Positions 29,123 through 38,191 of a DNA stretch of 64,000 bases are shown here, in pieces. A program made the position numbers and the translations under genes. This DNA comes from Enhygromyxa salina (GTDB taxonomy: Bacteria > Myxococcota_A > Polyangia > Nannocystales > Nannocystaceae): the NCBI RefSeq assembly GCF_000737335.2, contig NZ_JMCC02000035.1, forward strand, positions 1 to 64,000. The letters run 5' to 3'. The notes beneath the pieces were generated by a model. It was not told the origin of the DNA and did no database searches. It saw only the letters and a program-made list of their open reading frames with translations. Positions within the stretch are counted from its first letter, which is position 1. Each line of letters begins with the position of its first letter.

Positions 29123-29708
29123 AGGGCGCGAGGTACGGGAACGCGGTCTCGAACGGCAAGTCGTTCGCGGTCGGGTTGAGCGCGCCGACCAAGGTCGTTG
29201 CATCCTGTCCGGTCGCGGTCAGATCCAGCAGCACGACCGCCAAGGTCACGTCGATCACGGGGTCGGTCAGCAAGCGCCCATTGGGGAACCCTGCCGCCGC
29301 GCCAAGATCGATCTTGAGCGTGTCCGGCACGACCAGCGGCGCGGCCTGAGCCACGCAGTCAGCCGGCGCACAGGCGACCAGGCCCGCGCCCATCAGGTCA
29401 TCGTCGAGGGCGGCGTGCAGCCCCTCGACCGACATCGTGATCTGCTCGACGAAGTCACCGTTGGCGTCGGCGGCCGGGTTGGCCTCGTTGTAGGCCTGCT
29501 TGTCAACGATCACCGCGGTGCCGATCGCCGGCATGCCGATCCGGTCGACGCGGGTGTACTCGGCCGGGGTCTCCTCGGCGAACACGTAGGGATCGCCGTC
29601 GTCACCGGGCGCGTCGTCGCCGTTGCAGGCGGGCGCGAGCAGCAGCAAGGACACCAGCCCAGCGACGGGCCACCAGATGTTGCGGTTTGACTGGTTCGAG
29701 ATGGTCAT
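29109..29708 (-). CDS. DUF4331 family protein, C-terminal half
   Basis: A 199-residue exported protein with an N-terminal hydrophobic signal ending LAPAC (possible lipoprotein, Cys28). The phrase EYTRVDRIGMPAIGTAVIV (about 49-67) is the mark of the second half of DUF4331 proteins, where RxxRxGxPxxNTxxI is conserved; the Asn is Gly here. The first half of the family is encoded by the preceding gene, 2 bp upstream, with GGGGAGG as ribosome site. In most organisms DUF4331 is one polypeptide of about 450-600 residues, so this is a split form. Function of the family is unknown; it is extracytoplasmic and often metal- or redox-associated by neighbourhood. The stop lies in a tandem repeat. Confidence 0.78.
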   Translation of the reverse strand: MTISNQSNRNIWWPVAGLVSLLLLAPACNGDDAPGDDGDPYVFAEETPAEYTRVDRIGMPAIGTAVIVDKQAYNEANPAADANGDFVEQITMSVEGLHAALDDDLMGAGLVACAPADCVAQAAPLVVPDTLKIDLGAAAGFPNGRLLTDPVIDVTLAVVLLDLTATGQDATTLVGALNPTANDLPFETAFPYLAPYQGG

Positions 29709-29710
29709 GA

Positions 29711-30325
29711 TCAGCGCCTCCCCGTTGTCGCCCACACGGCGATCGACTCACTGCTCAGCGCGGCCTGGTCGAACTCGACCACGATCGCGCCGGTGTTCTT
29801 GGCGGCCACGAAGTCGCGGGCTGGATCAAAGCCCAAGGTCCCGGTCATCAAGGTGTCCTTGAAGCCCTGGAGATCGAAAAAGAAGGGATCATCGCGGAAC
29901 CCCCCAAACACCTGCACGCCAGCGTCGTCGTCGCTGACGACCTCGTCGACTGGCCCGACCAGCGCGCCCTCGTAGCCCGGGATGCCCGTGACCTGCACGC
30001 CCCACTCGCCCGCCGCGTTCTCGCCAAAGCGGGCCCAGATCTCGTGATCGGGGGCGTTGTCGCCGTTGGTGTCGATGTGAAAGCCGTACAGCACGTCGGG
30101 GTCGTAGCTCGGCGTCTCCGACTTCAGCTTGTAGCCATCGAAGGTCAGGATCAGCGTCATCCGCCCGCCCTCGTGGAAAGCGTAGAGGTCGCCAATGTCC
30201 GCCGACTTGTCGCTGAACGAGGTCGTGTCGGCCTCGTCATGGTCCGCCGCAACGACGACCGTTGACACGATCGCACCGCTCGCGATCACGCCTGCCCAGA
30301 TCAATTGCCTTGTTGTGAGTCGCAT
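29711..30325 (-). CDS. DUF4331 family protein, N-terminal half
   Basis: A 204-residue protein with a signal peptide (LIWAGVIASGAIVSTVVVAA, cleavage near 27). DHDEADTTSFSDKSADIGDL (about 28-47) fits the start of DUF4331, where a DH residue pair and DIxDLYAF are conserved (here IGDLYAFHEGG). The rest is beta-rich (MTLILTFDGYKL; YGFHIDTNGDN) with an acidic GDNAPDHE patch that could bind calcium. It ends before the RxGxPAxxT region, which is supplied by the next gene. The two stop/start codons are 2 bp apart, indicating coupled translation. ATG (MRLTTRQL) is chosen since it begins the signal peptide. Confidence 0.78.
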   Translation of the reverse strand: MRLTTRQLIWAGVIASGAIVSTVVVAADHDEADTTSFSDKSADIGDLYAFHEGGRMTLILTFDGYKLKSETPSYDPDVLYGFHIDTNGDNAPDHEIWARFGENAAGEWGVQVTGIPGYEGALVGPVDEVVSDDDAGVQVFGGFRDDPFFFDLQGFKDTLMTGTLGFDPARDFVAAKNTGAIVVEFDQAALSSESIAVWATTGRR

Positions 30326-30416
30326 ATCGGTGCCCGCTAAATAACACATCCAGAGTTTGCGCAACGTGGGATGACACAGCACCCGCCCGCGAATTCAGCG
30401 CCAGCGTGGCGCAGGA

Positions 30417-31031
30417 CTATCGCAGGGGCGGCAGGGGGCAGCCCACGGCCGCGGTCTCGGCCACCGCTGGCGACCGACCGGCGAGCACGGCCTCGAGCGC
30501 GTCAACGAGCTCGTCGGTGCTCGCCTCGGCCCGGGCCTGGCCGTAATCAACGTACCAATCATCAATCCGACCACGGTAACGACGATCCCCGGTGGCGTCG
30601 AATACCGCGACACTCGGCGTGACCTCGGCCCCGGCCCGCGCGACCGAGGTCTGCTCGGGATCGCGCAGGGCTGTGCCGGGCAGCCCGTACGCCTGCATGT
30701 GCTCACGGATCACCGTGGGGGTCTCGTCGGGGTCGACGTAGATCAGCCACAGGTCCACGGGGGCCGCGGCGAACCGGGCGCCGATCCGAGCGAGCTTGGG
30801 CGCGTAGCGATTGGAGATCGGGCAGTCGGTTCGCAAGAACACCAGCACGTCCGCGCGGCCGTTCGGCGCCAGCGGATCGAGCACCTGACCGTCGAGATCC
30901 AACGTGCCCAACGACGCGGCGCTCGAGGACGGAGCGAGCTTCGCCTGCTCCGGCACGCCGCCGCGTTCACAACCGAGTGTCATCGCTACCACCCACGCGG
31001 GCACCAGCCAGGGTCGTGCGCGCAGCCGCAT
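30417..31031 (-). CDS. Redoxin/thioredoxin-fold lipoprotein
   Basis: A 204-residue lipoprotein: signal with lipobox TLGC (Cys21) then a thioredoxin fold (about 44-190). VLVFLRTDCPISNRYAPKLA holds a single active Cys70 followed by Pro in place of a second Cys, as in one-Cys AhpC/TSA-redoxin proteins common in planctomycetes and myxobacteria. The cis-Pro turn is EVTPSVAVFD, and RRYRGRIDDWYVDYG follows the family pattern. It lies 91 bp upstream of the DUF4331 pair in the same direction, suggesting a shared extracytoplasmic redox role. A resolving thiol must come from another protein. Confidence 0.8.
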   Translation of the reverse strand: MRLRARPWLVPAWVVAMTLGCERGGVPEQAKLAPSSSAASLGTLDLDGQVLDPLAPNGRADVLVFLRTDCPISNRYAPKLARIGARFAAAPVDLWLIYVDPDETPTVIREHMQAYGLPGTALRDPEQTSVARAGAEVTPSVAVFDATGDRRYRGRIDDWYVDYGQARAEASTDELVDALEAVLAGRSPAVAETAAVGCPLPPLR

Positions 31032-31134
31032 GTTCGAGACACTATCGCGTCCGACCGGGATGGGACAGCAGCGAGAGCGCCGTCAGGCGAGCGGACGGGC
31101 AAACGTCGCACAAGTGGGGTATACCCACGCGCCG

Positions 31135-32139
31135 ATGCCACAAACCAGCACCCAAGTGATCCTGGTCAATCGCCCGACTGGGCTGCCCACGTCGAGCGAC
31201 TTCGAGATCCGCAGTCAGCCCGTGCCGGAGCCGGCAGCCGGCGAGCTCGTCGTCGCCAACCTCTACATCTCGCTGGATCCGGCCATGCGCGGGTGGATGC
31301 GAGACGCCCGCTCCTACGTGCCACCCGTCGGCCTTGGCGAGGTCATGCGGGCCGGCGCCGTGGGCCGCGTGCTCGCCTCGCGCGATCCCAATTTTGCCGA
31401 GGGCGACCACGTCAGCGGTCTGCTCGGGGTCCAGTCGATCGCCTGCGTGCCGGGCAAGGGCTTGCGCAAGGTCGACCCCAAGCTCGCGCCGCTGTCGGCC
31501 TATTTGGGGGTCTTGGGCATGCCAGCGATGACCGCCTACTTCGGCTTGCTCGAGGTCGGGGCGCTCGCGGCGGACGACACGGTGCTGGTCTCGGGCGCGG
31601 CCGGAGCCGTCGGATCCATGGTTGGCCAGATCGCCAAGCTCAAGGGCGCCCGCGCCGTCGGGCTCGCCGGCGGCCCCGAGAAGTGCCAACACTTGGTGAA
31701 CGAGCTCGGCTTCGACGCCGCGATTGACTACAAGCACGACGACGTCAAGGCGAAGATCAAAGCAACCTGCCCCGATCGCGTGAACGTGTACTTTGACAAC
31801 GTCGGCGGCGAGCTGCTGAACATCGCGCTGACCCAGCTGGCCATGCGCGCGCGCGTGGTCATCTGCGGCGCGATCTCGCAGTACAACCACCTCGAGAAGA
31901 TCGAGGGCCCCTCCAACTATATGTCGCTGTTGGTGTCCCGCGCGCGCATGGAGGGCTTTGTCGTGTTCGACTACGCCAAGCGCTACGACGAGGCGTCCCA
32001 GCAGCTGGGCGCGTGGCTGAGCGCCGGCAAGCTGAGCTATCGCGAGACCGTGATCGAGGGGCTCGACAACTTCGCCGATAGCTTCGCCAAGCTGTTCACC
32101 GGGGACAAGCTCGGCAAGCTGGTGCTCAAAGTCGGCTGA
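31135..32139 (+). CDS. Zinc-independent NADP-dependent oxidoreductase (CurA / MDR family)
   Basis: A 334-residue medium-chain reductase that lacks the zinc ligands of alcohol dehydrogenases. NLYISLDPAMRGWMRDARSY (about 41-60) is the signature of the leukotriene-B4 12-hydroxydehydrogenase / CurA group; GLLEVGALAADDTVLVSGAA and GAVGSMVGQIAKLKGARAVG give the nucleotide-binding Rossmann loop, and YFDNVGGELLN follows. Such enzymes reduce the C=C of alpha,beta-unsaturated carbonyls (curcumin, enones, prostaglandins) with NADPH. The ATG is preceded by no strong ribosome site; the frame continues upstream but only through the divergent redoxin gene. A strong intrinsic terminator follows 23 bp after the stop, so it is a single-gene transcript. 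Confidence 0.9.
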   Translation: MPQTSTQVILVNRPTGLPTSSDFEIRSQPVPEPAAGELVVANLYISLDPAMRGWMRDARSYVPPVGLGEVMRAGAVGRVLASRDPNFAEGDHVSGLLGVQSIACVPGKGLRKVDPKLAPLSAYLGVLGMPAMTAYFGLLEVGALAADDTVLVSGAAGAVGSMVGQIAKLKGARAVGLAGGPEKCQHLVNELGFDAAIDYKHDDVKAKIKATCPDRVNVYFDNVGGELLNIALTQLAMRARVVICGAISQYNHLEKIEGPSNYMSLLVSRARMEGFVVFDYAKRYDEASQQLGAWLSAGKLSYRETVIEGLDNFADSFAKLFTGDKLGKLVLKVG

Positions 32140-32162
32140 AGGTCTGGCTGAAAGTTCGCCTC

Positions 32163-32216
32163 GCACGACCCAGTCAGAGTCTCGTCGCAGCGAGACACTG
32201 ATTGGGTCGTGCTTTT
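32163..32216 (+). terminator. Strong intrinsic terminator after the CurA-type gene
   Basis: A 22-bp stem (32163-32184 with 32191-32212) with one G-U wobble and one mismatch, a 6-nt loop and TTTT right after. The outer ten pairs, GCACGACCCA with TGGGTCGTGC, are perfect. Confidence 0.88.
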
Positions 32217-32286
32217 GGGGTCTGCGGGGGTCAGGTGCCCGCTCACCGAGGCGATGTTCTCGAGTCGAGCGCGCAGCGCTTGATTC

Positions 32287-32406
32287 CGACAGGCGAGCGT
32301 TTGGGGTGAGCGAAGGGGGCTCCGCCGAAGCGAGGGGGCTTTTCGAAAGCCCCCTTGAAGACATAGTAGGCCCGAGTCGAGCGCGCAGCGCTTGATTCGG
32401 GCCTAG
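32287..32406 (+). repeat. D element copy 2, overlapping a stop codon
   Basis: Second copy of the element at 25811-25932. Its hairpin is at 32334-32354. Just before it (about 32259-32284) the 3' end module of the element, GAGTCGAGCGCGCAGCGCTT, is present once more, so that module flanks the copy as a direct repeat. The last bases contain the TAG of the sulfatase-modifying-factor-like gene on the minus strand. Confidence 0.85.
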
Positions 32407-34319
32407 GAGCCCGCCTCGGTCTTGGGCGCGGTCCGGACCGCGCGAATTCCCGTGTCGTGGCTGCGATCTTGGTAGCCGAGCAGACCCGAGCCAAAGCAGC
32501 GATCCGCGATCCGGCCCGACGTCACCTTGGTGTACCAAGAGCCACCGCGAAACCCGATGCCAAGGTGGTCCGCGCCCGGCCAGCTGTTGGCTTGGTTGGG
32601 GCTGCCGGTCCCGTCGAGATCTCCGGTTCCGTGGTCGCCCGTGAAGCTGCGGCCCGTGTCGACGCCGGCCGAGATCACGTACTCCCACAGGTTCCCGCTC
32701 AGGCCCATGATCTCGTAGTGAGAGGCGCCGGTCTCTTCGCGCCAGGTGAAGGTCTGATCGGTGTCGATCACCCCGGGCATGTGCACCGCCTCGGCCGAGC
32801 ACTGGTAGCGAGAGGCTCGAAACGCGTCATCGGGCACCGGCCCCTGGCCCCCGTCGCCGCCTTGAAACGGCTGCATCGCGTTGCCAAGGTTGCAGTTGCC
32901 CTGGACGATCGGCCGGTCGCTCTCGTGACCCAGGATCACCAGCGACTGCACCAACGTGGTCGAGCCCCAGGCGTACTCCCCAGCGACAGGCGCGATCGGG
33001 CCCCGCGCGGCTTTTTCATACTCGAACTCGGTCATGGGCCGCAGCCCCGCCCACCAGATATAGGCTTTGGCGTCCGCCCACGAGGCCCAATTGTTCGCGC
33101 GCTCGGGTCGGGTGCACACCCGCGGCGACCCCCAAGTCTTGAACACGGTGTAGCGATAGTCACCCTGGCCGCCGTAGGGAAACCGAATGGTGATTTGATG
33201 GCCCTGCAGATGGTTGATGAAGTCGCAGTACTCGCCCTGCGTCAGCTGATGCTTGAGCACGTAGTAGCCCACGCTGCCCTTCGGGAACGCGGCGGGGATG
33301 TCGGCGTGTTCGCCCATCTGCCCGGTGTTGTCCCACGTCAGCATGCCGGGCTCGTCCCCCACTGCGATCGCGGCTTCGGAGCGGATGACATAGCTGCGAT
33401 CCCTGCCATCGTCATCGTCATCGCCGGCCTCGTAGAAGCAGCAGTATGGCCCGTCTGCGCCCTGTGGGTCACCCACACGAAACTCGCTGGGCGCCACGTA
33501 CACCATCTCGAGCGCCCCGATCCAGACCTTGAGCGCCTCGCCGTCGCACGCTGTCGTCGTGCGTAGGCGAACCCCACGCAGCCCGAGCGGGCCTCGCCCG
33601 TCGCGGTCGCGGTAGATGAACACGCCGACCCCGTCCTCGCTGGGCACGATCACCGTGCCCTCGGGCGCGCCGTGGTCCGCCGCAAGCGTGGACACGTTCA
33701 TGTGTTGCCACGCCGTGAAGCTGGTGACGCGCTGCTTGCCCTCGCTGCTGGGGTTCAAGAACGCGAAGTCCTCGTCGACCTCGACCTGTTGACCGCCCGA
33801 CGCGACCCGCCGTTGGTGCAGCCGAAGCGCCTGGATGGGCGGTGGTGGATCGCCGAATGTGTCCTGGAGCTTGGCGTCGAGGCCCGCGAGCAGCTGCGCG
33901 GGTGAGGGCGGCCCGCCGCCAGGCAGGGGGATCCCGGCCAGCGTCGGCCCCTCGCCCCCGGAGCCCGGCAACACCGAAGGTGGCTTGGGCAGCTTGGCGA
34001 GCAGCGACTTCACCCCCGCTAGCTCGGCGCGAACCGTGGCCGCGATCTCTGCCGTCTTGGCGCGCACGCTGCCCTTGGCGTGGAGCCGCTCGACCGCGTC
34101 CTCGACCGACTCGACCTCCTCTGTCTTGCCAGGCTTGACCTTCAAGAACAGCCACGCGGCGCTCCAGTGCTCGCCCGCGCGAAACGCCTCGCGCCAGTCC
34201 AGATCAAAGCTGACGTCGTAGGTGCCACCGGGGTGTTCGATCACCCGAACGTTGGAGACCACGAGCCGCCGGGTCTGGGACTGGGAAGGCGGGGGAAGCT
34301 GCGTCGCGGATACGTCCAT
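32403..34319 (-). CDS. Large protein with C-terminal formylglycine-generating-enzyme-like (SUMF1) domain
   Basis: A 638-residue protein without a signal peptide. About residues 330-635 are an FGE-sulfatase/SUMF1 domain: MTEFEYEKAARGP, GLSGNLWEYVISAG, LGIGFRGGSWYTK and the closing YQDRSHDTGIRAVR are its standard blocks. In true formylglycine enzymes two Cys near the end oxidise a sulfatase; here only RCFGSGL is visible in that area, so catalysis is doubtful and the fold may be used for binding. The first 330 residues are a separate unassigned region with a helical, Pro-rich linker and an Asp-rich loop (EAGDDDDDGRDR). ATG 34319 is used; an in-frame ATG six codons upstream is equally possible. 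Stop codon lies in a dispersed repeat. Confidence 0.75.
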   Translation of the reverse strand: MDVSATQLPPPSQSQTRRLVVSNVRVIEHPGGTYDVSFDLDWREAFRAGEHWSAAWLFLKVKPGKTEEVESVEDAVERLHAKGSVRAKTAEIAATVRAELAGVKSLLAKLPKPPSVLPGSGGEGPTLAGIPLPGGGPPSPAQLLAGLDAKLQDTFGDPPPPIQALRLHQRRVASGGQQVEVDEDFAFLNPSSEGKQRVTSFTAWQHMNVSTLAADHGAPEGTVIVPSEDGVGVFIYRDRDGRGPLGLRGVRLRTTTACDGEALKVWIGALEMVYVAPSEFRVGDPQGADGPYCCFYEAGDDDDDGRDRSYVIRSEAAIAVGDEPGMLTWDNTGQMGEHADIPAAFPKGSVGYYVLKHQLTQGEYCDFINHLQGHQITIRFPYGGQGDYRYTVFKTWGSPRVCTRPERANNWASWADAKAYIWWAGLRPMTEFEYEKAARGPIAPVAGEYAWGSTTLVQSLVILGHESDRPIVQGNCNLGNAMQPFQGGDGGQGPVPDDAFRASRYQCSAEAVHMPGVIDTDQTFTWREETGASHYEIMGLSGNLWEYVISAGVDTGRSFTGDHGTGDLDGTGSPNQANSWPGADHLGIGFRGGSWYTKVTSGRIADRCFGSGLLGYQDRSHDTGIRAVRTAPKTEAGS

Positions 34320-34399
34320 GTGCCCGCAGTATCGCATGATTGTTGGGGGCTCGACATCGTCGGCCCGGTCCCGCAGCGGGGGGGGTGATCGCAGCAGCG

Positions 34400-35845
34400 C
34401 TACATTGATCCGAGGTCACGAACCCTCACGGAAGATCCGCGCGGCGCCCCGTCATCGAGCACCGGGCCCGGGGCCGAGTTGTCGCGGGTCAGATCCCCGC
34501 CAATTGCGAGCTCGAGCTCCCCGCGAGCCTCCCAGTATTCGGTGAGCGCATCGACGTATTCGCGCCGCGACCGAAACAGGTCCGCGCGAGCCTCGAGCAG
34601 CTGGTAGGTGCCGATCTGCATGCCGTTGTAGCGCTCGAGCGAGAGCGCGACGATCGACTCGACCCGGGGCAGGACCGTGCCCCGGTAGTACTCGACCTTG
34701 CGGCGCGCCGTGACCAGTCGCTCACGCCCCACCCGAATCTCGGATCGTGCGTCGATCGCCAGACCTTGGGCATAGTGCTGGGCCTGACGCAGCGTAGCCT
34801 GAAGCCGAGCGAAGTCCGCGTGGCCCGGGTTGAAGATCGGCAGCTCCAACGACAGGCTTGGGCCAATCACCCACTCGTGGCCCACGTCGTCCCCGACCTC
34901 GTTGCGAGCCTCGACGCCAGCTTCGAGCTGCGGCACCACGCCCGCGCGGCGCAGCCTGATCGCCGCCTGCATCGAGGCAACCTCGAAGCGCGCCGCCGAC
35001 AGATCGAGCCGGTCGCGAATTCCCCGCTGCTCGAGATCGCTGAGCGTGGCCTCGGATGCGGGGATCTCGGCGAGCGAATGCGCGAGCGTCCACGCGAGGT
35101 CCCCGCCCCACAGGCCGAGCTCGCGGTTCAGCTGCTCACGGGCGACGACGAGCTCGAGCTCGGCGTCCGCGAGCGCGAGGCGGGCCTCGTCGAACGCAGC
35201 CGCGAACAGCTCACGATCGAGGGGGGCGATGTTCCCCGCTTCGAACTGCCGCGCAGACAGCTCGTCGGAGACCTCCGCAGCCTGGGTCAACCCACGCTGG
35301 ATCTCCAGTCGCGCCGCGGCGGCCTGAACCCCCACATACGCGAGCTTCACGTCCCGACTGAGCACCAGCGCCTGCTGCCCAACCTGCACGACCGTCTGTC
35401 CGAGCCGCGCCTTCGCAATCCGCCGTTTGGCCGGGATCAAGAACACGCTGAGCAGGCTCTGCGACAGCGAGAGGCCCCCGCCGAACCCGTTGCCGAGCGA
35501 CGAGATCACGAAGTCGCCAGCGATCACGGGGTTCTCGAGCAGGCCCGCCTCGACGAGGTCGGCCTGGGCGATCCCGAGCGCTTCGAGCTTGGCCTGAAAT
35601 CGACGGTTGTTGAGCAGCGCGAGCCGCAGCGCGTCGTCGAGACTCAGCGGATGCTCGAGCAGCTCGGCGACCCGCGCCTGCACGCGCTCGCGGCTGTCTT
35701 TGACGACCTCCAAGGAGATCGCGTCGTCGACTCCGACCCGCGTCGCGACCATGTCGCTGACCTCCGCGCGGGCCTTCGTCGGCTGCAGCGCCGCGCAGCC
35801 CGTCGACAGCGACGCCGCGAGGACCACACTCATCACCCCCCTCAT
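34400..35845 (-). CDS. TolC-like outer-membrane efflux lipoprotein (CusC/OprM type)
   Basis: A 481-residue outer-membrane factor. Signal with lipobox STGC (Cys17), then two homologous TolC repeats: LSLDDALRLALLNNRRFQAK (about 67-86) opens repeat 1, and LSLELPIFNPGHADFARLQA (about 332-351) is the conserved region of repeat 2; YNGMQIGTYQLLEARADLFR is the standard third helix. Such trimers form the exit duct of RND or ABC efflux pumps. No RND pump or adaptor gene is adjacent, so it may pair with one elsewhere or work with its operon partners. Its start overlaps the stop of the His-rich lipoprotein gene by four bases (ATGA). With the multicopper oxidase upstream this suggests copper efflux, in the style of CusC. 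Confidence 0.85.
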   Translation of the reverse strand: MRGVMSVVLAASLSTGCAALQPTKARAEVSDMVATRVGVDDAISLEVVKDSRERVQARVAELLEHPLSLDDALRLALLNNRRFQAKLEALGIAQADLVEAGLLENPVIAGDFVISSLGNGFGGGLSLSQSLLSVFLIPAKRRIAKARLGQTVVQVGQQALVLSRDVKLAYVGVQAAAARLEIQRGLTQAAEVSDELSARQFEAGNIAPLDRELFAAAFDEARLALADAELELVVAREQLNRELGLWGGDLAWTLAHSLAEIPASEATLSDLEQRGIRDRLDLSAARFEVASMQAAIRLRRAGVVPQLEAGVEARNEVGDDVGHEWVIGPSLSLELPIFNPGHADFARLQATLRQAQHYAQGLAIDARSEIRVGRERLVTARRKVEYYRGTVLPRVESIVALSLERYNGMQIGTYQLLEARADLFRSRREYVDALTEYWEARGELELAIGGDLTRDNSAPGPVLDDGAPRGSSVRVRDLGSM

Positions 35846-36120
35846 GGCTCGACCTCCTCGCTGTCAGCGGGGGTCGCCGCCGTGGTCTTCTTGTGCCCGC
35901 CGTGCCCGCCGTGTCCCCCATCGGACTTCAGGGTCTCGCCTGCGAACGCCGAGCGCGTGAACGGATCGGCTGACGGCTGGTAGGCCGGGATCGCCGAGCT
36001 GGCGTCGGTCGCGTCGGCGCCAGGCGGCTCCGGAGGCAAGCCCATGCGACAGCCCGCTGACAACATCACCCCCATCAGCGTGGCGCCGATGAAGCTTCGA
36101 CTACGCGTTGATTCCGTCAC
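35842..36120 (-). CDS. Small His-rich lipoprotein, probable copper binder
   Basis: A 92-residue lipoprotein, lipobox SAGC with Cys24. The mature part is a Pro/Ala-rich tether ending in GGHGGHGGHKK (68-78), a His-Gly repeat suited to Cu(II) or Ni(II). The first 20 bases overlap the end of the multicopper oxidase gene and its stop overlaps the TolC-like start, so the three genes are translated as a block. It could hand copper from the oxidase to the efflux duct or buffer copper at the outer membrane; this is inferred from position and composition. I know of no named family. Confidence 0.72.
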   Translation of the reverse strand: MTESTRSRSFIGATLMGVMLSAGCRMGLPPEPPGADATDASSAIPAYQPSADPFTRSAFAGETLKSDGGHGGHGGHKKTTAATPADSEEVEP

Positions 36121-37474
36121 GTTTCATTTCCTCTGTGGTTGCAAGATCAGCGACCGTGCCAGGCGGGTGTTTGTACCAACCGGGATCCTGGTTATCGTCC
36201 CCAACGTCATGGTCGCGGACCTTCAATAGCGTGAACATGCCGCCCATGGTGATGTAGTCGAAAGGCCCCTTCGCGCCGACCATGGGAAAGCTGTTGGGCG
36301 GCACTGGCATGTCCATCTCGCCCATCTCACCCATGCCGTCCATGCCCATGCTCATGTAGCCCGGGACCAAGTGCTGGGCTCGCTTGTCGAGGTCTCCCGG
36401 CTCGACGCCGATCATGTTGGGGAGCTCGTGCCCCATCTGGTTCATCACGTGATGGGTCATGTGGCAGTGCATCGCCCAATCGCCCGGTGCGTCGGCCACA
36501 AACTCGACGTCCCGCGTGGACCCAACAGCGACCAACACCGTGGTCTCTGGCCACTGGGCCGAGGTTGGCAGGCGCCCGCCGTCTGTCGCCACGACCTTGA
36601 AGTAGTAGCCGTGCAGATGAATCGGATGATGATCCATTGCGCTGAGGTTGCCGAAGCGGATTCGGACCCGATCCCCCTTGCGACAGACCAGCGGCGCCGT
36701 GCCCGGAAACGCCTTGGCGTTCATGGTCAAGACGTTGAAGTCCGACATCTCGTTGGGGTCGGGCCGCTTGGCCCCCGGCACCAACTTCCATTCGCTCAAC
36801 ATGATGACGAAGTCACGGTCAACCTGGTATTCGCGGGGTGGATTGCGTGGGTGAACGACGATCATCCCCATCATCCCCATGGCCATCTGCGTCATCTCAT
36901 CGTGATGAGAGTGATACATGAAGGTCCCCGACTGCTTGAAGGTCCACTCGTAGCGAAAGGTCTCGCCAGGTGCGATCGCGCGTTGGCTGAGCCCGCCAAC
37001 GCCGTCCATTCCGCTCGGCAAGAACACGCCGTGCCAGTGAACGGTCGTCGGCGCCGAGAGGCGGTTCGTCACGTAGACCCGGACCCGGTCGCCTTCGACC
37101 GCCTCGATCGTCGGCCCATGAACCGAGCCATTGTAGCCCCAACATCGCGCCCGAACTCCGGGCGCGAACTCGTGGTCGACCTCCTCCGCGATCAGGTGGT
37201 AGACCTTCACGCCTTCGACTACGGACCAACTCAACGTGGACCCGCCGGGGGTCAAGGTGGGCTTGTAGTCGCGGCCCGGCGCGCCTGGTGCGAGTGGTCG
37301 CGGCTCCCGACCTCCGCTGTAGGTGCTGTCCCAATTGTGGCCTGGTGCAGCTTGGGCCTCTCGGCTTGCGAGCAGTGCGGCGCCACCGGTGAGGGCGGCC
37401 CCTGCGAAGACGGCCTGGCGGCGCGTCAGCTTGGGTCGTGTCATGGCGGCGCTGCTCTTCAAGGGCCGTGCCAT
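36101..37474 (-). CDS. Tat-exported multicopper oxidase (copper oxidase)
   Basis: A 457-residue multicopper oxidase with a Tat signal (KLTRRQAVFAG, Arg18-Arg19). The copper ligands are complete: HWHG (146-149), HSHHDEM (188-194), HPIHLHG (283-289) and HCHMTHHVMNQMGH (336-349), the last giving the type 1 site. A Met-rich tail (MSMGMDGMGEMGEMDM, about 373-388) resembles the Cu(I)-binding Met segment of CueO and PcoA. The family oxidises Cu(I) to Cu(II) in the periplasm to lower toxicity. ATG 37474 is used; an in-frame ATG ten codons later (MTRPKLTRR) would also give a good Tat signal. It heads an operon with the His-rich lipoprotein and TolC-like protein and is divergent from the second copper set. 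Confidence 0.9.
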   Translation of the reverse strand: MARPLKSSAAMTRPKLTRRQAVFAGAALTGGAALLASREAQAAPGHNWDSTYSGGREPRPLAPGAPGRDYKPTLTPGGSTLSWSVVEGVKVYHLIAEEVDHEFAPGVRARCWGYNGSVHGPTIEAVEGDRVRVYVTNRLSAPTTVHWHGVFLPSGMDGVGGLSQRAIAPGETFRYEWTFKQSGTFMYHSHHDEMTQMAMGMMGMIVVHPRNPPREYQVDRDFVIMLSEWKLVPGAKRPDPNEMSDFNVLTMNAKAFPGTAPLVCRKGDRVRIRFGNLSAMDHHPIHLHGYYFKVVATDGGRLPTSAQWPETTVLVAVGSTRDVEFVADAPGDWAMHCHMTHHVMNQMGHELPNMIGVEPGDLDKRAQHLVPGYMSMGMDGMGEMGEMDMPVPPNSFPMVGAKGPFDYITMGGMFTLLKVRDHDVGDDNQDPGWYKHPPGTVADLATTEEMKRDGINA

Positions 37475-37521
37475 GCCCCATCGGCGCCCAACGGCGGGCT
37501 GGAGGGCTCGCCGCGGCGAAC

Positions 37522-37560
37522 TGTGACTTCCACGGTTACAGTGTGTCGTTGCGAGTCACA
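37522..37560. promoter_or_regulatory. Inverted repeat in the divergent copper-gene promoter region
   Basis: Perfect 7-bp arms TGTGACT (37522-37528) and AGTCACA (37554-37560), 25 bp apart, 48 bp upstream of the multicopper oxidase ATG in the 217-bp gap between divergent copper-related genes. It may be an operator. No clear -24/-12 sigma-54 site or CueR-type site was found. Confidence 0.35.
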
Positions 37561-37691
37561 TTACCTTCAGTCCCAAGATGTGTTGTAACTGCCTCAACCC
37601 AGTTCGCGGCGTTGGGCGCCCCGAACATGGGAGCGGCGTGCGACTTGCCGGCGCCGAGCCAAACTGGAATTCCTCGTACGAGGGCGCTTCC

Positions 37692-38150
<459 letters not shown>

Positions 38151-38191
38151 GACAGTCATCACGACAATGTGAGCGCGACATCCAGCACATT

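Noticed and set aside
32403..34319. Variable protein of a diversity-generating retroelement (FGE/C-lectin fold)
   Set aside because: No reverse transcriptase or template repeat is present in the window.
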